DNA from: Capsicum annuum
Taxonomy: Eukaryota > Streptophyta > Magnoliopsida > Solanales > Solanaceae
Direction of reading: 5' to 3'
NCBI RefSeq assembly: GCF_002878395.1
Contig: NC_061119.1
Coordinates: 45,004,780 to 45,068,779 of the forward strand
DNA: 64,000 nt
This document shows, in pieces, positions 44,677 to 55,737 of this stretch (position 1 is the stretch's first letter; every line of letters begins with the position of its first letter). Below the pieces are notes generated by a model. The model worked only from the letters and a program-made list of their open reading frames with translations. It made no database searches and had not been told where the DNA came from. Made by a program: the position numbers and the translations under genes.

Positions 44677-44886
44677 CTATATTAACTTTACAAAATTTTC
44701 TTGATTTTTTTTCGTGTCAATCTTCTTATCACTAACTTTGCCAACATTCACATTGACTTTTGACCTTGTAACTCTAGCATTTTCACAATTTTTTATTTTT
44801 GATTTCTTTATTTTATGAGCGGAAATTTTATCTTCAAAATCAGAACCTGAGGCTTGTTCAACAACCTTTTTTCTCTTATGAACCAC
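44677..44886 (-). other. Lys-rich 69-codon open frame in MULE-2
   Basis: It starts MVHKRKKVVEQASGSDFEDK and continues rich in Lys, Asn and Ser, ending at TAA. No domain is visible. The basic, low-complexity composition would suit a nuclear-localised tail, perhaps a remnant of a second gene on the opposite strand, as MULE-1 has. It may equally be chance in A-rich DNA. Confidence 0.3.
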
Positions 44887-45600
44887 TTATATTCTGGAAC
44901 AACCTTTTTATACGCTAAATAGCTTTGCATGTTGAATTGCGGCTGCTTCAAGAATGGTGAATTTTTTAAAAAATTAATTTTGAATCAAAACCAACGCTCT
45001 AAGTCGCACTTATATAATACGTGCGTACAAGAAAAACATGAAAAATTGTAGAAGAAAGTTAAAGAGTAAAGATCTCTTGCGTGTAAACATTAGTAATGAT
45101 ATACCGAATAATGTGAAAATTTGTAGAAGAAAATTAAAGAAGAAAAAAAAGAAGTTGAAAAAGGTAAAGAGTTAAGACTTTTATTGGTAATCAAAGACCT
45201 TAAAAGATAAAAAAGTGTAGAAGTAAGTTAATTATCAAAGTTAATAAAAAGTAAAATATCAATTCTGAACTTTAAAAAATATGTTTACCATATATGACTT
45301 CTTAAATTGTGAGCAAACTTTAATACTTAATTATTAAAAAAAAAACTAATGATACCAACAATATAACTTGTCATAATTAGCGAAAACTTTAATTAAGAGT
45401 GATAAGTGTTAAATGCTAAAACTAAGGAAATAATATAAATAATAAATATTAAAAAATTTATTTTCGCATATTTAATTAAAATAGATTTTTTAAAAAAGTT
45501 GCTATAGCTTGTAATCATTTTTTTAATCCAGTAATTATTGAAAAGCTTTGTTATTACCTGTAATTAACAATCTAATAAGTTTATTTAGGATAATTTTTAC

Positions 45601-46008
45601 TTTTTTTCTTATACCTATTCATGTTGCTTGTAATTTGTACTAACTTTATTTAATTAATCTAAGTGATTCCCTGGGGTGTTGCCATTCTATTTTTACGTTG
45701 ATTTTCTTACTTAATTCATAATTTTCTCACCTAATTTATCTTGTCTAAAATTGATTAAATTGGTTCCTTTGGCTTTCCCCTTAAAACAAGCCTTCTAAAA
45801 TTAAGTATTTTGTTCCAAGATGGCATTTGTTTTTATTCATATGACTAATAGCCTCCTTGAGTTAAAGTAATTTTCTGCAAATCCAAAAAAATCAATTTTT
45901 CTTGTAAATCCTAACTTTCCGTGATTAATTTAATACTGGTAATTTGATATTCTCTTAACATCATTTTTCAAAGGTATTATTTATGCCAAAATTGACTTTC
46001 CTAAAAAC

Positions 46009-46053
<45 letters not shown>

Positions 46054-46540
46054 TTTTAAAAATAATAATAATGATGATGATAATAAGAAAATAATTATAT
46101 AGTCCACTTTTTCATAAAAGCATAAATTTATTTTCCTCTTAAATCCAAAAATTTGCAATTTAGTTTGAACAGGTCTTTCTTTAATTCAAATAGAATATTT
46201 TCATTTGGAAAAATACATGTCATTTTAGGTTAATAATTTTGATATCTTCTATAAAATTGAGTGTTTACAAAATTAACCATTTTTAAGTTAGTCAAACATT
46301 ATTTGGTATACCATTTTACAAACGGACACTTCTAAGTGCCTTCAAAATCTTCTTAGAATGTTAATTGAACCATTACTCAATTTCTTTTATTTCAAATATT
46401 TATTTCTGTTTTTAAATCTTTGAAATTTCTTTAAGTTTTCTTGATACTTTCTATAAAAATCAAGTGGCGACTCTACAATTTTCTTAAAATTATTTTGAAA
46501 TAGTTTTGAATTTTTTAAAATAGTTTTAAAAAGGTCACAA
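45601..46540 (+). mobile_element. Tat/Ogre-like LTR end and PBS, plus orientation (fragment)
   Basis: AAAAATCAAG followed by TGGCGACTCT at 46,465-46,474 is the same junction type as at 476-490 on the other strand. The upstream 46,320-46,460 (ACGGACACTTCTAAGTGCC..., then ACCATTACTC) is a diverged form of the conserved tract there. The fragment holds an (AAT)n run at 46,009-46,052. MULE-2 seems to lie directly at its left side. No coding sequence. Confidence 0.4.
46009..46052. repeat. (AAT)n microsatellite
   Basis: Fourteen to fifteen AAT units, followed by TTTTTAA and a few more AAT/GAT units to about 46,085. The poly-Ile/Tyr frames across it are artefacts. Confidence 0.95.
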
Positions 46541-46580
46541 CTTTTTTTGGTATTAAGGATACTTATTTTATATTATAGCA

Positions 46581-46894
46581 TCATAACAAAAACAACAGAA
46601 AGAAATGTGGTAGCGCTGCCACCATAGTATCTGCACATTGTGCAATATTTACAGACCATCCACTAAAAGATAAAGTAGTAGTAGTAGGGAAATTTACAGC
46701 TGCACTAGGCAGCAAAACATCCAAAGACTTTACTTGCCTAGTAACTACATCTCCCCACTTATCAGCATGCAAAAAGTTGAACGCATCATGGAGAGGCAAC
46801 CAAAACTTAGTAGTAGTCCTTACTGAAGCGTAAGACAAAAAAGATGGTTGTGCAGTGGAGATAGCTTTTCTTGCTATTTTCTTTGGAATGAAAT
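46581..46894 (-). CDS. Candidate host gene, exon 2 (unrecognised 162-aa protein)
   Basis: An acceptor TTTCACTGTTACAG precedes 46,894. The open frame of 104 codons then runs to a stop at 46,581. It opens DFIPKKIARKAIST, has TTTKFWLPLHDAFNFLHADK in the middle and a hydrophobic end VAALPHFFLLFLL. I do not recognise a domain. Exon 1 at 57,264-57,438 ends in phase 1 with donor GTAAGT, and this exon starts with the two bases that complete an Asp codon, so the join keeps the frame and gives 162 aa. The intron would be about 10.4 kb, of which 9.2 kb is MULE-1. Further introns or a shorter true C-terminus are possible. Alternative: two unrelated chance frames. Confidence 0.4.
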
Positions 46895-46931
46895 CTGTAA
46901 CAGTGAAACAATAGTGACTTGTAATAGTCAA

Positions 46932-47961
46932 ACTCTAAGCTTAAACTTCAATTTCTTAATCTATTTTTAATCTCTTAACCTTAATGTAGCCATAACATTA
47001 CTATTGTTACCATATTTTTGTCCGAAAAATAAACTTATTGGTTCTACTATCTAAGGTGTCCCATTATTGTCAATAATGGCGTGATAGAACACTTATTACC
47101 TATTAACAAATATACTTAATTCTAAATAGGATAACATGACTACTTTCCCACAATTAGTTGATGCGTACTCACGTTCTCATAGAACTAATAGGGACAATCC
47201 TAAGGATAAGATTAAAAAAATAGTTTTTTAGTTTAAGTGATTAAAAGTTTAAAATAAGTGTTTATAAATTAAGTAGATAAGTGTTTGGATAGAAGTGCTA
47301 AAAATGAAAAAAAAATTGTTGATGTGTTTGGTAAACAAATGATGTTAAGCACTTTTTTATTGTTAAAATGACTTAAATGTCCTTAAATTTGTTAACACCA
47401 TAAATAAGGTGAATTATTTATAATTTATAATTTTAACAATTCAAAAATAATTTCTATTTAAATGCACTTTCAACATAAAGTGATTATGTGAGGTCAATTT
47501 ATAAATATAAGTTATTTTTTATTTTTAAATGTTAAAAAATAAAAAATGTAGGATATTTTTTATATAAAAATAGTATTATATTGTAATACTGCAAGCTTGT
47601 AACAATTTGGCTATATTAAAAAATATGTAAACCTCCAATATAATGATGGATTCGGTGAAAAACAAAGGAGAATGATGAAGAGGAAATTGGGGGGGAGATG
47701 AAGAGAAGCAAGAAAGAGGAAAAAGAAAGAAAAAACTATATATTTGAGGGCTCCAAGTTCAGGATATTGTTGGAATCAGAGAAAAATAGAAGAGATAAAA
47801 AGATGAATATATTAGTCAAACCTAAAAGAATTTTAATCTAAAAAGTAAAAAACTGGAGTACCCAGCTTCTCACTTTTTGCTTTTTAAAATTAGTTTTTAA
47901 CCCTTTTAAGCATTTTTTAATTTTATCAAGCACATAAAAAAGCTAAAAAGGAGATTAAAAC
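46932..47961. other. Intron/intergenic stretch with a MITE-like element
   Basis: No gene. From about 47,215 to 47,960 the sequence has paired words typical of a dispersed Solanaceae MITE: AAGTGTTTGGATAGAAGTGC near the left and, on the minus strand, TTTATGTGCTTGATAAAATT near the right. The core (47,640-47,830) is purine-rich. The ends are not clearly inverted, so the class is open. Confidence 0.35.
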
Positions 47962-47970
47962 CTTATTTGA
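47962..47970. other. Target site duplication of MULE-1, left copy (right copy 57,209-57,217)
   Basis: CTTATTTGA on the left and CTTATTGAA on the right agree at 7 of 9 positions. Nine bases is the usual Mutator duplication length. Confidence 0.55.
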
Positions 47971-48342
47971 CCAGATTTTATATAGTATAAACCACATATA
48001 TACCGCATAAAGTGAAACTATTTACATAATCTCCCTTGAGATTTTCTCTCTCCCTATTTTGCAAAATATCGTCATACATTCGGATGGTTGTTATACATTC
48101 GTCGAATGTATGATAAGTCTGATTTGCCTACAATTATGGGATTGAGAATTAGTAAATATCTCCCTACTACTTAAATTACAGCATTTAATAACCTGATATT
48201 AATTATTGTATGAGTTGAAATAGTAACTAAAATTTGAATTTCAAAAGAAAACTCTTAAACATTACTTCTAATTATCTTCTTTCTAATTTACGATTTTGAA
48301 AAGGAAAAAAAAATCTTTCATTATTTCTTGTGAAAAAAAAAG

Positions 48343-49425
48343 ATGAACATCCCAATATTGTTGCGTCATTCCTATGTTTGGGAGATGAAAATAAGTTTTA
48401 AAGCATACAAAAGTGATGTCATTGTTGTTTCAGAAAGTATTACCTTTTTGAAATTGATTGTGACAATCGCGATGGAATTGGGTATTGACTATGTTCAAAA
48501 AAAAATTAAAGCTAAATACATCGTTGATGATAATTCTTCTCCAATTATCATAAAAAATGATAATGGAGTGAAGGTTTATATTGAGTTAAAGAAACAATGT
48601 TCTGGGCTTGTAAATTTTTTGCTCTGTATAACAACTTCCAACAAAACGATTAAGGATATCGAGTTTGATAGAGAAACTGGTGTTGTAATGTGTATTGAAG
48701 GTAGTGAATTTGATTCAGTTGCTTTAACTGTTGTTGAAACGCAGAATCAGTATTCATTATACGTTCCAGAATTTGAAGTTAATAATTTCATTACTGATTG
48801 CAAGAACACTAAAATAAAAGTTAACCAGCTTTATAAGGATAAGCAAACTTTGATATCGATTATGGCAAAATATGCAATATTGAATGACTTCAACACCTTT
48901 ACTAAATGATCTGACAAACAAAGGTATGGAATAAACTATTATTTTTTTATTTGTAGATGTTGTAAAGGATGTTCTTGTTTTTGTTGACTTCAATTTCTGA
49001 TTTTTGTTGTTTGCACAAAATGGAGCATTGTTTACAATGTATAATATGCCATCATACATTCATTTGAATGTATAATAAAACTGTAACAGTTTAATTATGG
49101 TATTTTAATTCAAATTATTGATTTTATATGTATGTTAATAAATTGACAACACGTTTTAAAATGTAACTACAGCTATGTGTTACACTGTCGTGTGAAAGAT
49201 TGCAAATGGGTCCTAAAGGCGTATTCCATTAATCATTCGAAAATCTTTATGATAAGGACATTTGATGCGGAACATAGTTGCAGCCTGAATGATAGAGTAC
49301 TGAATAATTTGGTTGCAACAACAACTTTTGTCAGTGAATTTACTGCACCAAAGTTAATTAATTACAAGAGAATACACACACCGGCGGACATAATTGAAGA
49401 GATGAAGGTCGTCTACACAATATAG
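48343..49425 (+). pseudogene. MuDR-type transposase, N-terminal domain and zinc-finger DBD only (MULE-1)
   Basis: The start is ATG at 48,343. Residues 1-100 hold ILLRHSYVWEMKISF, SITFLKLIVTIAMELGID and SPIIIKNDNGVKVYIELKKQ, as in plant MuDR N-termini. A stop after FTK (48,907-48,909) is followed by SDKQ and a donor GTATGG at 48,924. An acceptor at 49,171-49,172 leads to YVLHCRVKDCKWVLKA, FMIRTFDAEHSC and PADIIEEMKVVY, the MuDR DNA-binding zinc finger with C-x5-C and H-x-C ligands (Cys/Cys about 49,181-49,203, His/Cys about 49,270). The frame stops at 49,423. The MULE catalytic (DDE) and SWIM domains are absent, so it cannot cut or join DNA. Intron placement is inferred. Confidence 0.8.
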
Positions 49426-49596
49426 TCAAACAATATAGAATCAGCACAATAGAGTTTATGTAAATGTAAATGTATTTAGAACAAAAACTGTCATCCATAT
49501 AATGTTGCCTAAAGACCAACATTCAAAAAAACATTACTGTATATAATTGTATACCAGAAACAACTAAAAAACCAATTAGAATGTTTTTAGAAGGTG

Positions 49597-51633
49597 CTAC
49601 TCCAAAGTAATAATTGCACTTTCATCAGGTGATTGGAGAAAAGTATTATTTGGCCTAGGAAGATAGTCATTATCACTCATATAACCTTTATTTGCCTTCG
49701 TCACTCCGTAATGCCATAGTAACGAAGCATACCGTGCATGTTGTCTTACAGCTTCAAACTCACATGAATGGACTTGCTGTCCTTCACTCAATATTTCTGC
49801 ATATGCAGCCACAAAGACCCCACAGTCCCTGGTTTTATAATAAAATGAAAGACCAAAACGTTTACTAATTTAGCATGATTATACATGTTAAAATTTAAAA
49901 AGTAATAGTCACTTACAAACTATCAGACGCTTGTTGTTGAATATTTTAGACATATTTAACATCAAATGGGTTGTGACATATCTCACCAGTTTGCAGACCA
50001 AGCTTTCCTTCATACGTGTAGACCAGTCAATTCTTTCAGTCTTTTCAAAGAAATCACTTTCCGACAAGTAAGTAGACAGCATGGCTGCTAACTTTCATAT
50101 TTCAGTTGGTGGTTCACTTTTCCTTTTGCTTGACAGTGAGTCATACACACATATCACTCTCTCCTTTAACACAATTACAGCCAATACCCAGTGATATTCT
50201 TTTCCACAGTTAATGGAAACATATACCTCATTAACCAAATGCCATGGTAAACCCACAGGAATACAAAATTCATTAATTATATTTTTTATAGTGATTTCAT
50301 TTGAAGCCACAGCAATAAATTTTGCGTAGTTTTCTTGCGTAGATATCTGATCTGTTTCAACTGCTGGAAAATATCGTTCGTATGTCTTTTCGATATATGT
50401 TTTGAAGAAGTAGCTGGGTGTCATATAACTATATGTATCACACTGCTGCAACTCCAATTTTTTTCTCAAGTGGTAGAATATCACATCTAAGTGCTACATG
50501 TTAAAAATGGTAAGAATATGTTAAACACTGAAAGAAAAATGCATATGTTTTAGCTATTATTATGTATTGTTCAAGAACTTGAATGTATGATCTGTTACCA
50601 TTACATTTATAAAATATGATTATACATCACACAACATGTATGATATTTAATCATACAACAGATTCTAAGGCATTTGTTTTAGTTATTATTATGTGTTGTT
50701 CATGAACATGAATGTATGATCTGTTAACATAACATGTATAAAAATGTGATTATACATCACATTACATGTATGATATTTAATCATTCAATAGATTGTAAGT
50801 CATATGCTTTAGTTATTATTATGTAGTGGTCAAGAACATGGATGTATGATCCGTTACCATTAGATGTATAAAATATGATTATACATAACACTTTGTTATA
50901 TATGTATTCTGTAACAATGAGTACATTTTTAGTAAAAGTTGAAACAAGCATGATATAGTTTAGTTTAATTTACCTCATCAGTCCAACATGTGTTGCATTG
51001 CGACATCAAGTAGAACCAATTCTTTGAGAGTGTCCGTACAACAAAAAAGTTCAATAGAGAATAACTTAATCCTAGAGCATTTTTTAGATAGTGATTGTTT
51101 GTTTGTTTCCTGCAACATAAACAAGGATTAGACTTTACCAAGATTTATTCTTCTGTACTATTCTTAATAATTTAGAAATATTTCTAAATAACTTACTTGG
51201 AAGCATGATATTTGAGTAACCCAATTTCAATCCAATGTGAATAATCGCTGATCAATTGATTAGGCAATTCTTCGTAAATGGTACAACCATCAAAAGTATA
51301 TATCTGTTTCTCTTCATTAGCAGAATTGCCCTCATCTTTAGAGCTCGATCCAAATTTTGTGATGTATGGTGACCTGAAAACCTTCGACTTTTTTCGGTCT
51401 CTTTTTATAGGTGATTCTTTGGCTTCATGTGCTTTTGCCGCTTCACTCTCCCATACTTAAGCATTCGGAAAATCAGGCGGAAACTGACTATCTGGAAGTG
51501 ACCACTGGCTTTCTGTCACTATATTTGGTGTAACAACATCGAATTTCTTTGTATCCGAAGGTGTTGAAAACCCTAATAATAGTGCATCTACAACATCTTG
51601 AACAGACTCTATTATTATGGCATCGACATCATC
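49597..51633 (-). other. C48 peptidase module of the MULE-1 cargo gene
   Basis: Four exons. The first (51,633-51,197) ends the linker with KSKVFRSPYITKFG and YEELPNQLISDYSHWI. The second (51,109-50,974) has LSKNWFYLMSQCNTCWTDE. The third has MTPSYFFKTYIEKTYERYF, GLPWHLVNEVYVSINCG, EYHWVLAVIVLKERVI and VYDSLSSKRKSEPP. The last has DCGVFVAAYAEILSEGQQ and RYASLLWHYGVTKANKGY. The order and the H...D...C residues match Ulp1-like domains. A TGA directly after PPTEI, and a frameshift between IDWST and the Cys exon, break it. An intron between 50,974 and 50,493 holds the 130-bp tandem repeats. Confidence 0.8.
50545..50905. repeat. Tandem repeat, about 130 bp x 2.8, in a cargo-gene intron
   Basis: TATTATTATGT starts each unit at about 50,554, 50,683 and 50,813 (steps of 129 and 130). 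Each unit continues with TTCAAGAACTTGAATGTATG or close variants, ATCTGTTA, ATGATTATACATCACA and ATGTATGATATTTAATCAT. The units differ by scattered substitutions. The intron contains nothing else. Confidence 0.85.
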
Positions 51634-51689
51634 CTACAGAAAAAAATTGATGTGTTATGTGTAAAAGCAAACATATTAATGTATAACGT

Positions 51690-53700
51690 TAATTATACCT
51701 AAACAGCAACTATATTTATGTAGATGCATTTTGAGTTAAAAAATAACATGAACTACAAAAAAATTACCTGCAAACCTTTCACATTAGTACCATGATGTTT
51801 GTTCAATTCTTCAGCACAACGTGCTTCTTTTGAAGCAATATTCTCATCCTATTTTAAATAAAAATCATTATGTAAAAAAATAAATATGTAATGGTGATTT
51901 GAAATCTCTATATATAAAAATTGAATATGAATGTATAATACTCTGTACGAATGTATAACATACTGTTATACATTCAAATGAAAGTATAATAAAGCTGGAA
52001 CATCCCCAAATTAGGATAGTATTACAATGCACATTATACATAATCCACTATACTTGGGTAGAATCAGTTCATATACTGTTAAATACTCATCATGTGCTAA
52101 AATTAATAAAGACCAATATTATAAGTGCATAATACGAAGTAACAACACAAAAATAAATCGTTATAGAATGAAAATCCAAAAATTAAGAAATCCATATAGG
52201 AATATTATGATCCTTTTTTTAACAGTAATATCTCGTAAATTTATGTATTTAGATTTGAAGTGTTAAACCAGCAGGAGTAAAACTGAAAATAACAACAAAT
52301 ATATCATCATAGGACTGTGCTCTTTTCTGAAATCTTCGATACTGGCTTTCTCTTTATCGGGCATAAGCTCATCCTAAATTAAGAGTTAATTATAATGTCA
52401 GAATATTTATTCAAAGTAAGACATAGTTCAACGGAAAAAAAATTATAATAGTGATTTGAAAAGTCATACAATAGTGGATGAAAAGCTTTTTATATAATTT
52501 GGTATCTATTAGGCATAGGTGTGAATATATAAGTATGTAAGTTTTGAGTTAAAAAACAACATGAACAACCAAAAAAATACCTCTAAATATTTCATATGAG
52601 GGCTATGTTGTATGTTCAATTCTTCAGTACAACCTGTTTCTGTTGCAGCATTATGCTCATCCTATATTCAGTAACAATCATCATGTATGAAAGCTTAGTC
52701 AAAGTGATACGTAGTTGAATGAAAAAAATATGTAGCGGTGATTAGAAATTGATATCTATAAAAAATGCATATGTATTTGTTATATGCTGATTTAATGTAT
52801 AACATAATGTTATACATTCAAATTAATGTATAATGAAACTGAAACAGCCTCAAAATAAGATAGTATTACGATACAAATTATACGTAATCCACTGTAATTT
52901 AGTAGATTGAGTTCATATCCTGTCAAATAGTCATCATCAGCGAAATTTCATAAAGACAAATATTATTAGTACACAATACATAACAACAAATGTACCATAG
53001 CTGGTAAGTTTATGTAGATAATTTTGAAGTATTAAACCAGCAAGAGTTTTAAGAAAATAACAATAAATATACCATCACAGGACCATGTTCTTTTCCCAAA
53101 TCTTCAAGACCAGCTTGCTCTTTATTAGGGATAAGCTCAACCTAAATTAAGTGATAATTAGAAGGTCTGAACATTTAATCAAAGTAAGACATAGCTGAAC
53201 AGGAAAAAAAATTATAACAGTGATTTACAATTGTTGTCTGTAAGGAGTGCGTATGAATGTATTCATATTTTTTTTGAGTTGTTAGGTGATTGATAAATGT
53301 TACTACATAAATAATTGAAAGTAACAGAGATATGTATGAGGATATTCATAAAGAACAGTCATTTTCTCAAATAGACTATTAGTATTAATAATGTATAACA
53401 TATCATTATACATTCAAATGTATACTGTAACAGCCTCCAAATAAAGCATTTTAACATATTGATATTCATCCAAGAACAAATCAACATGACAGACAAAAAT
53501 GTACTGATATATATTCATATCATTAATATGCTTGTTTTTTTATTCTTCTTCACGTCCCTCTTCTTTATTAGTCATATGCTCATCCTACCAAAAATTGACA
53601 AGTTGATGTCTGTACATTTAATCAAATTTATATAATGGTGATTGAAAATGTTTTTTTATATTTTGATATCTATTATGCATGGTTGTGAATGTATAACTAT
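51690..53700. repeat. Tandem duplication of an exon-intron unit, about 0.8 kb x 2.5, in the cargo-gene linker
   Basis: The first unit (about 51,690-52,490) and second (about 52,500-53,280) align. The short-exon end TTCTCATCC at 51,841 pairs with TGCTCATCC near 52,653, GGGCATAAGCTCATCC (52,360) with GGGATAAGCTCAACC (53,130), and the intronic palindromes at 51,950 and 52,794 pair too. A third partial unit (53,290-53,600) has a palindrome at 53,390 and CATATGCTCATCC near 53,578. The spacing is about 770-845 bp. The exons encode short acidic linker pieces, so unit copying lengthens the linker without touching the domains. Confidence 0.75.
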
Positions 53701-54927
53701 ATTATATATATACCTTTTGTTCGAATTGAACCTCAGTTATTGTTGGACATTCAGTATGGATGTCGACACAATCTTGGATCTCTGTTTCCAAAGGTTTAAG
53801 TACTGATGGTTCATCATTTGATATTTCAATGACTGGCCCCTTGTCTTCATCTTCATGTTGTATAAGAATCAAACAAAAATAGGTTAAGATGTTGGAGTTA
53901 TACAGATTTATGGTAACACACCAATTTAATTTAGATTAAAATTACTGGTAAATCATTCTTATAAACACTGTCATTTATTTTTTAGCCTTCTTCTGTACCT
54001 TTTTGTTGATCAACAATTTTCTCCTCCGATATATCATGAATAATACTAATGTATGAGTATTTATTCAAAGTATTAAAAATTTAAATGAAATATTATTTTA
54101 TACCAGAGATTCTTTATTCTCTTCATTCTTCAAGGCTTTAACAACCTCGTCAGGTATATTGGAGATTAGTGTTTTCAGCTCAGCAATTTGCTTATCAACC
54201 CTATAACGTACAGATAAACAATAAGATATTAGAAACAAGTAGTGTTTTTCAAAAATAAAAATTTGTGAATAAGAAAATTAACTTACATATGTTTTGACAT
54301 AACTCTTTATCTTCTCCATATCTAAATTAGACTTAGGAGTTCCTTTAGGCGTTGTGAAAGATGAAGGAACAAACTTTAGTTGTTCGCGCTCAGGAGACAC
54401 ACCAATTTCTCCTTGATGAGGACGATCAAAATCAGACACACGAATTTGTAGTTTATCTATTGATTCTTATTGTTTTTTTAGAAAACATACCAGACACATA
54501 GCGTACTGAAGGAGAACTTGTTGATTTCTGTCCATCTGTTGCAGCTAGACTAACTTCCTGAAATATAACTATTTTTCTTCTTTTGGATGGTTGTTCAGTT
54601 GATAAAGGTGTAGCCAAATGAGCCTTTTTTAGAAATTCCTGAGTAGGTCTAGCGGTGAAATTATTATAGTCGTCATCTGCAGTGACAACACGCGATTGAT
54701 CTTCATCGCTTGACCTTTTCAATGTTGCAGGAATAGAAGTGGAAGTACCAGGTGTTGGATCAAAAACCATAAAATCTTCATAGAAAGACAAATCTAACGT
54801 GCAAACTTCTTCGCTTGTAGGTTGTAAATTCTTGAAAGAACACTGAAAAAATTAATTTCAAAATGAAATATTAGCACTTTGGTAAATTGAGTATAAAATA
54901 AAAATACTTAACATGTTATACAATTAC

Positions 54928-55737
54928 CTTACTAAACATGCCAGACATAAAAGATTCATACTTAGGCCTTGTACACTCCACAGACCAGTTAAGTATTCTT
55001 GGGATGATGTTTCTTTGTCGCAAAGTAGTTTTTTTATCTACCTCAGAGTAACACTCAAATATCCAAACATTTAGAGCGTGGGGCATTCCACCCAAAGAAT
55101 ATAATTGCTTTGCGACTCTGAAATCCTGCCGCCATAAGTTGATCAACTTTTCAAAATTTATCTTCCCCCATGAAAAGTGTATGTACCGACCATCCTCGAC
55201 CATCTGAAAGTAAGCTACACTGATTGGTGCTTCTTTATGCTGAGATAACATGAATGTATGAACAAAATATAATATTGCAAGGTTCAAAGCATCTTCAGAG
55301 TTCTCAAAATTTCCCATCTTCACATGTATTATCAGTTTTGACCTAATTATACCACCTCCAGATTCAGAAAAATACTTCGACATCAAAGGATATTTTGATG
55401 ATGAAGTATACATAAACTCATCAATATCACCGGTGCATTTAAGGCTGGTGATAATGGCAAACTCAAGCATGGTAAATTTTAAAATCTTCCTCTACACACA
55501 CACATGAATCTCGTCCTTAATATCCTGTAGGATTTCTAGCATAAGGATACATTTTGAAATCTTCCCAATCCAATTACACTGCGGCAGGTCAAGAAAAATC
55601 TCAAATAATGTATTTCTAAATGTCGTTAAAACATCTTCTCCAAAATAAGACTTTATGTCTTCAGTAAAACCACGGTTACATGAGCTCAAAATATGGAAAG
55701 GGTGCTCCGGGACTTTGTCTATGCGGTATTTCATACC
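54928..55737 (-). other. DUF1985-like region of the MULE-1 cargo gene
   Basis: Acceptor CAG before GGTATGAAATACCGC; donor AAG-GTAATT at 54,928. It reads YRIDKVPEHPFHIL, YFGEDVLTTFRNTLFEIFLDLPQ, then after a frameshift near 55,495 LEFAIITSLKC, ALNLAILYFVHTFMLSQ, LYSLGGMPHALNVWIFECYS and IPRILNWSVECTRPKYESFM. The FAI-TGLKC and ALNVWIFE-type motifs are those of the plant DUF1985 family, which commonly precedes Ulp1 domains in TE-borne proteins. Function unknown. Confidence 0.75.

Larger units (their letters stand above)
42604..45600. mobile_element. Mutator-like element (MULE-2) with about 100-bp terminal inverted repeats, 2,997 bp
   Basis: The left end (GGGAAAATTAACTAAATACA, then CTTATTAGATTGTTTATTAC) matches the reverse complement of the right end (GTAAAAATTATCCTAAATAA, then ACTTATTAGATTGTTAATTA). 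The match continues over about 100 bp, including TATAGCAACTTT. Long inverted repeats with a MuDR-type coding remnant inside define a MULE. Both flanks are T-rich, so the 9-bp TSD cannot be fixed. Inside are a broken transposase N-terminus (43,035-43,760) and a Lys-rich minus-strand frame (44,677-44,886). The catalytic domain is missing, so it is non-autonomous. Confidence 0.75.

Noticed and set aside
48757..49059. 100-codon frame antisense to the MULE transposase
   Set aside because: Shadow of the MuDR remnant and its intron; no domain.
50545..50905. CRISPR-like array (three repeats with spacers)
   Set aside because: The units are contiguous 130-bp tandem repeats in a plant TE intron; CRISPR does not occur in plant nuclear genomes.
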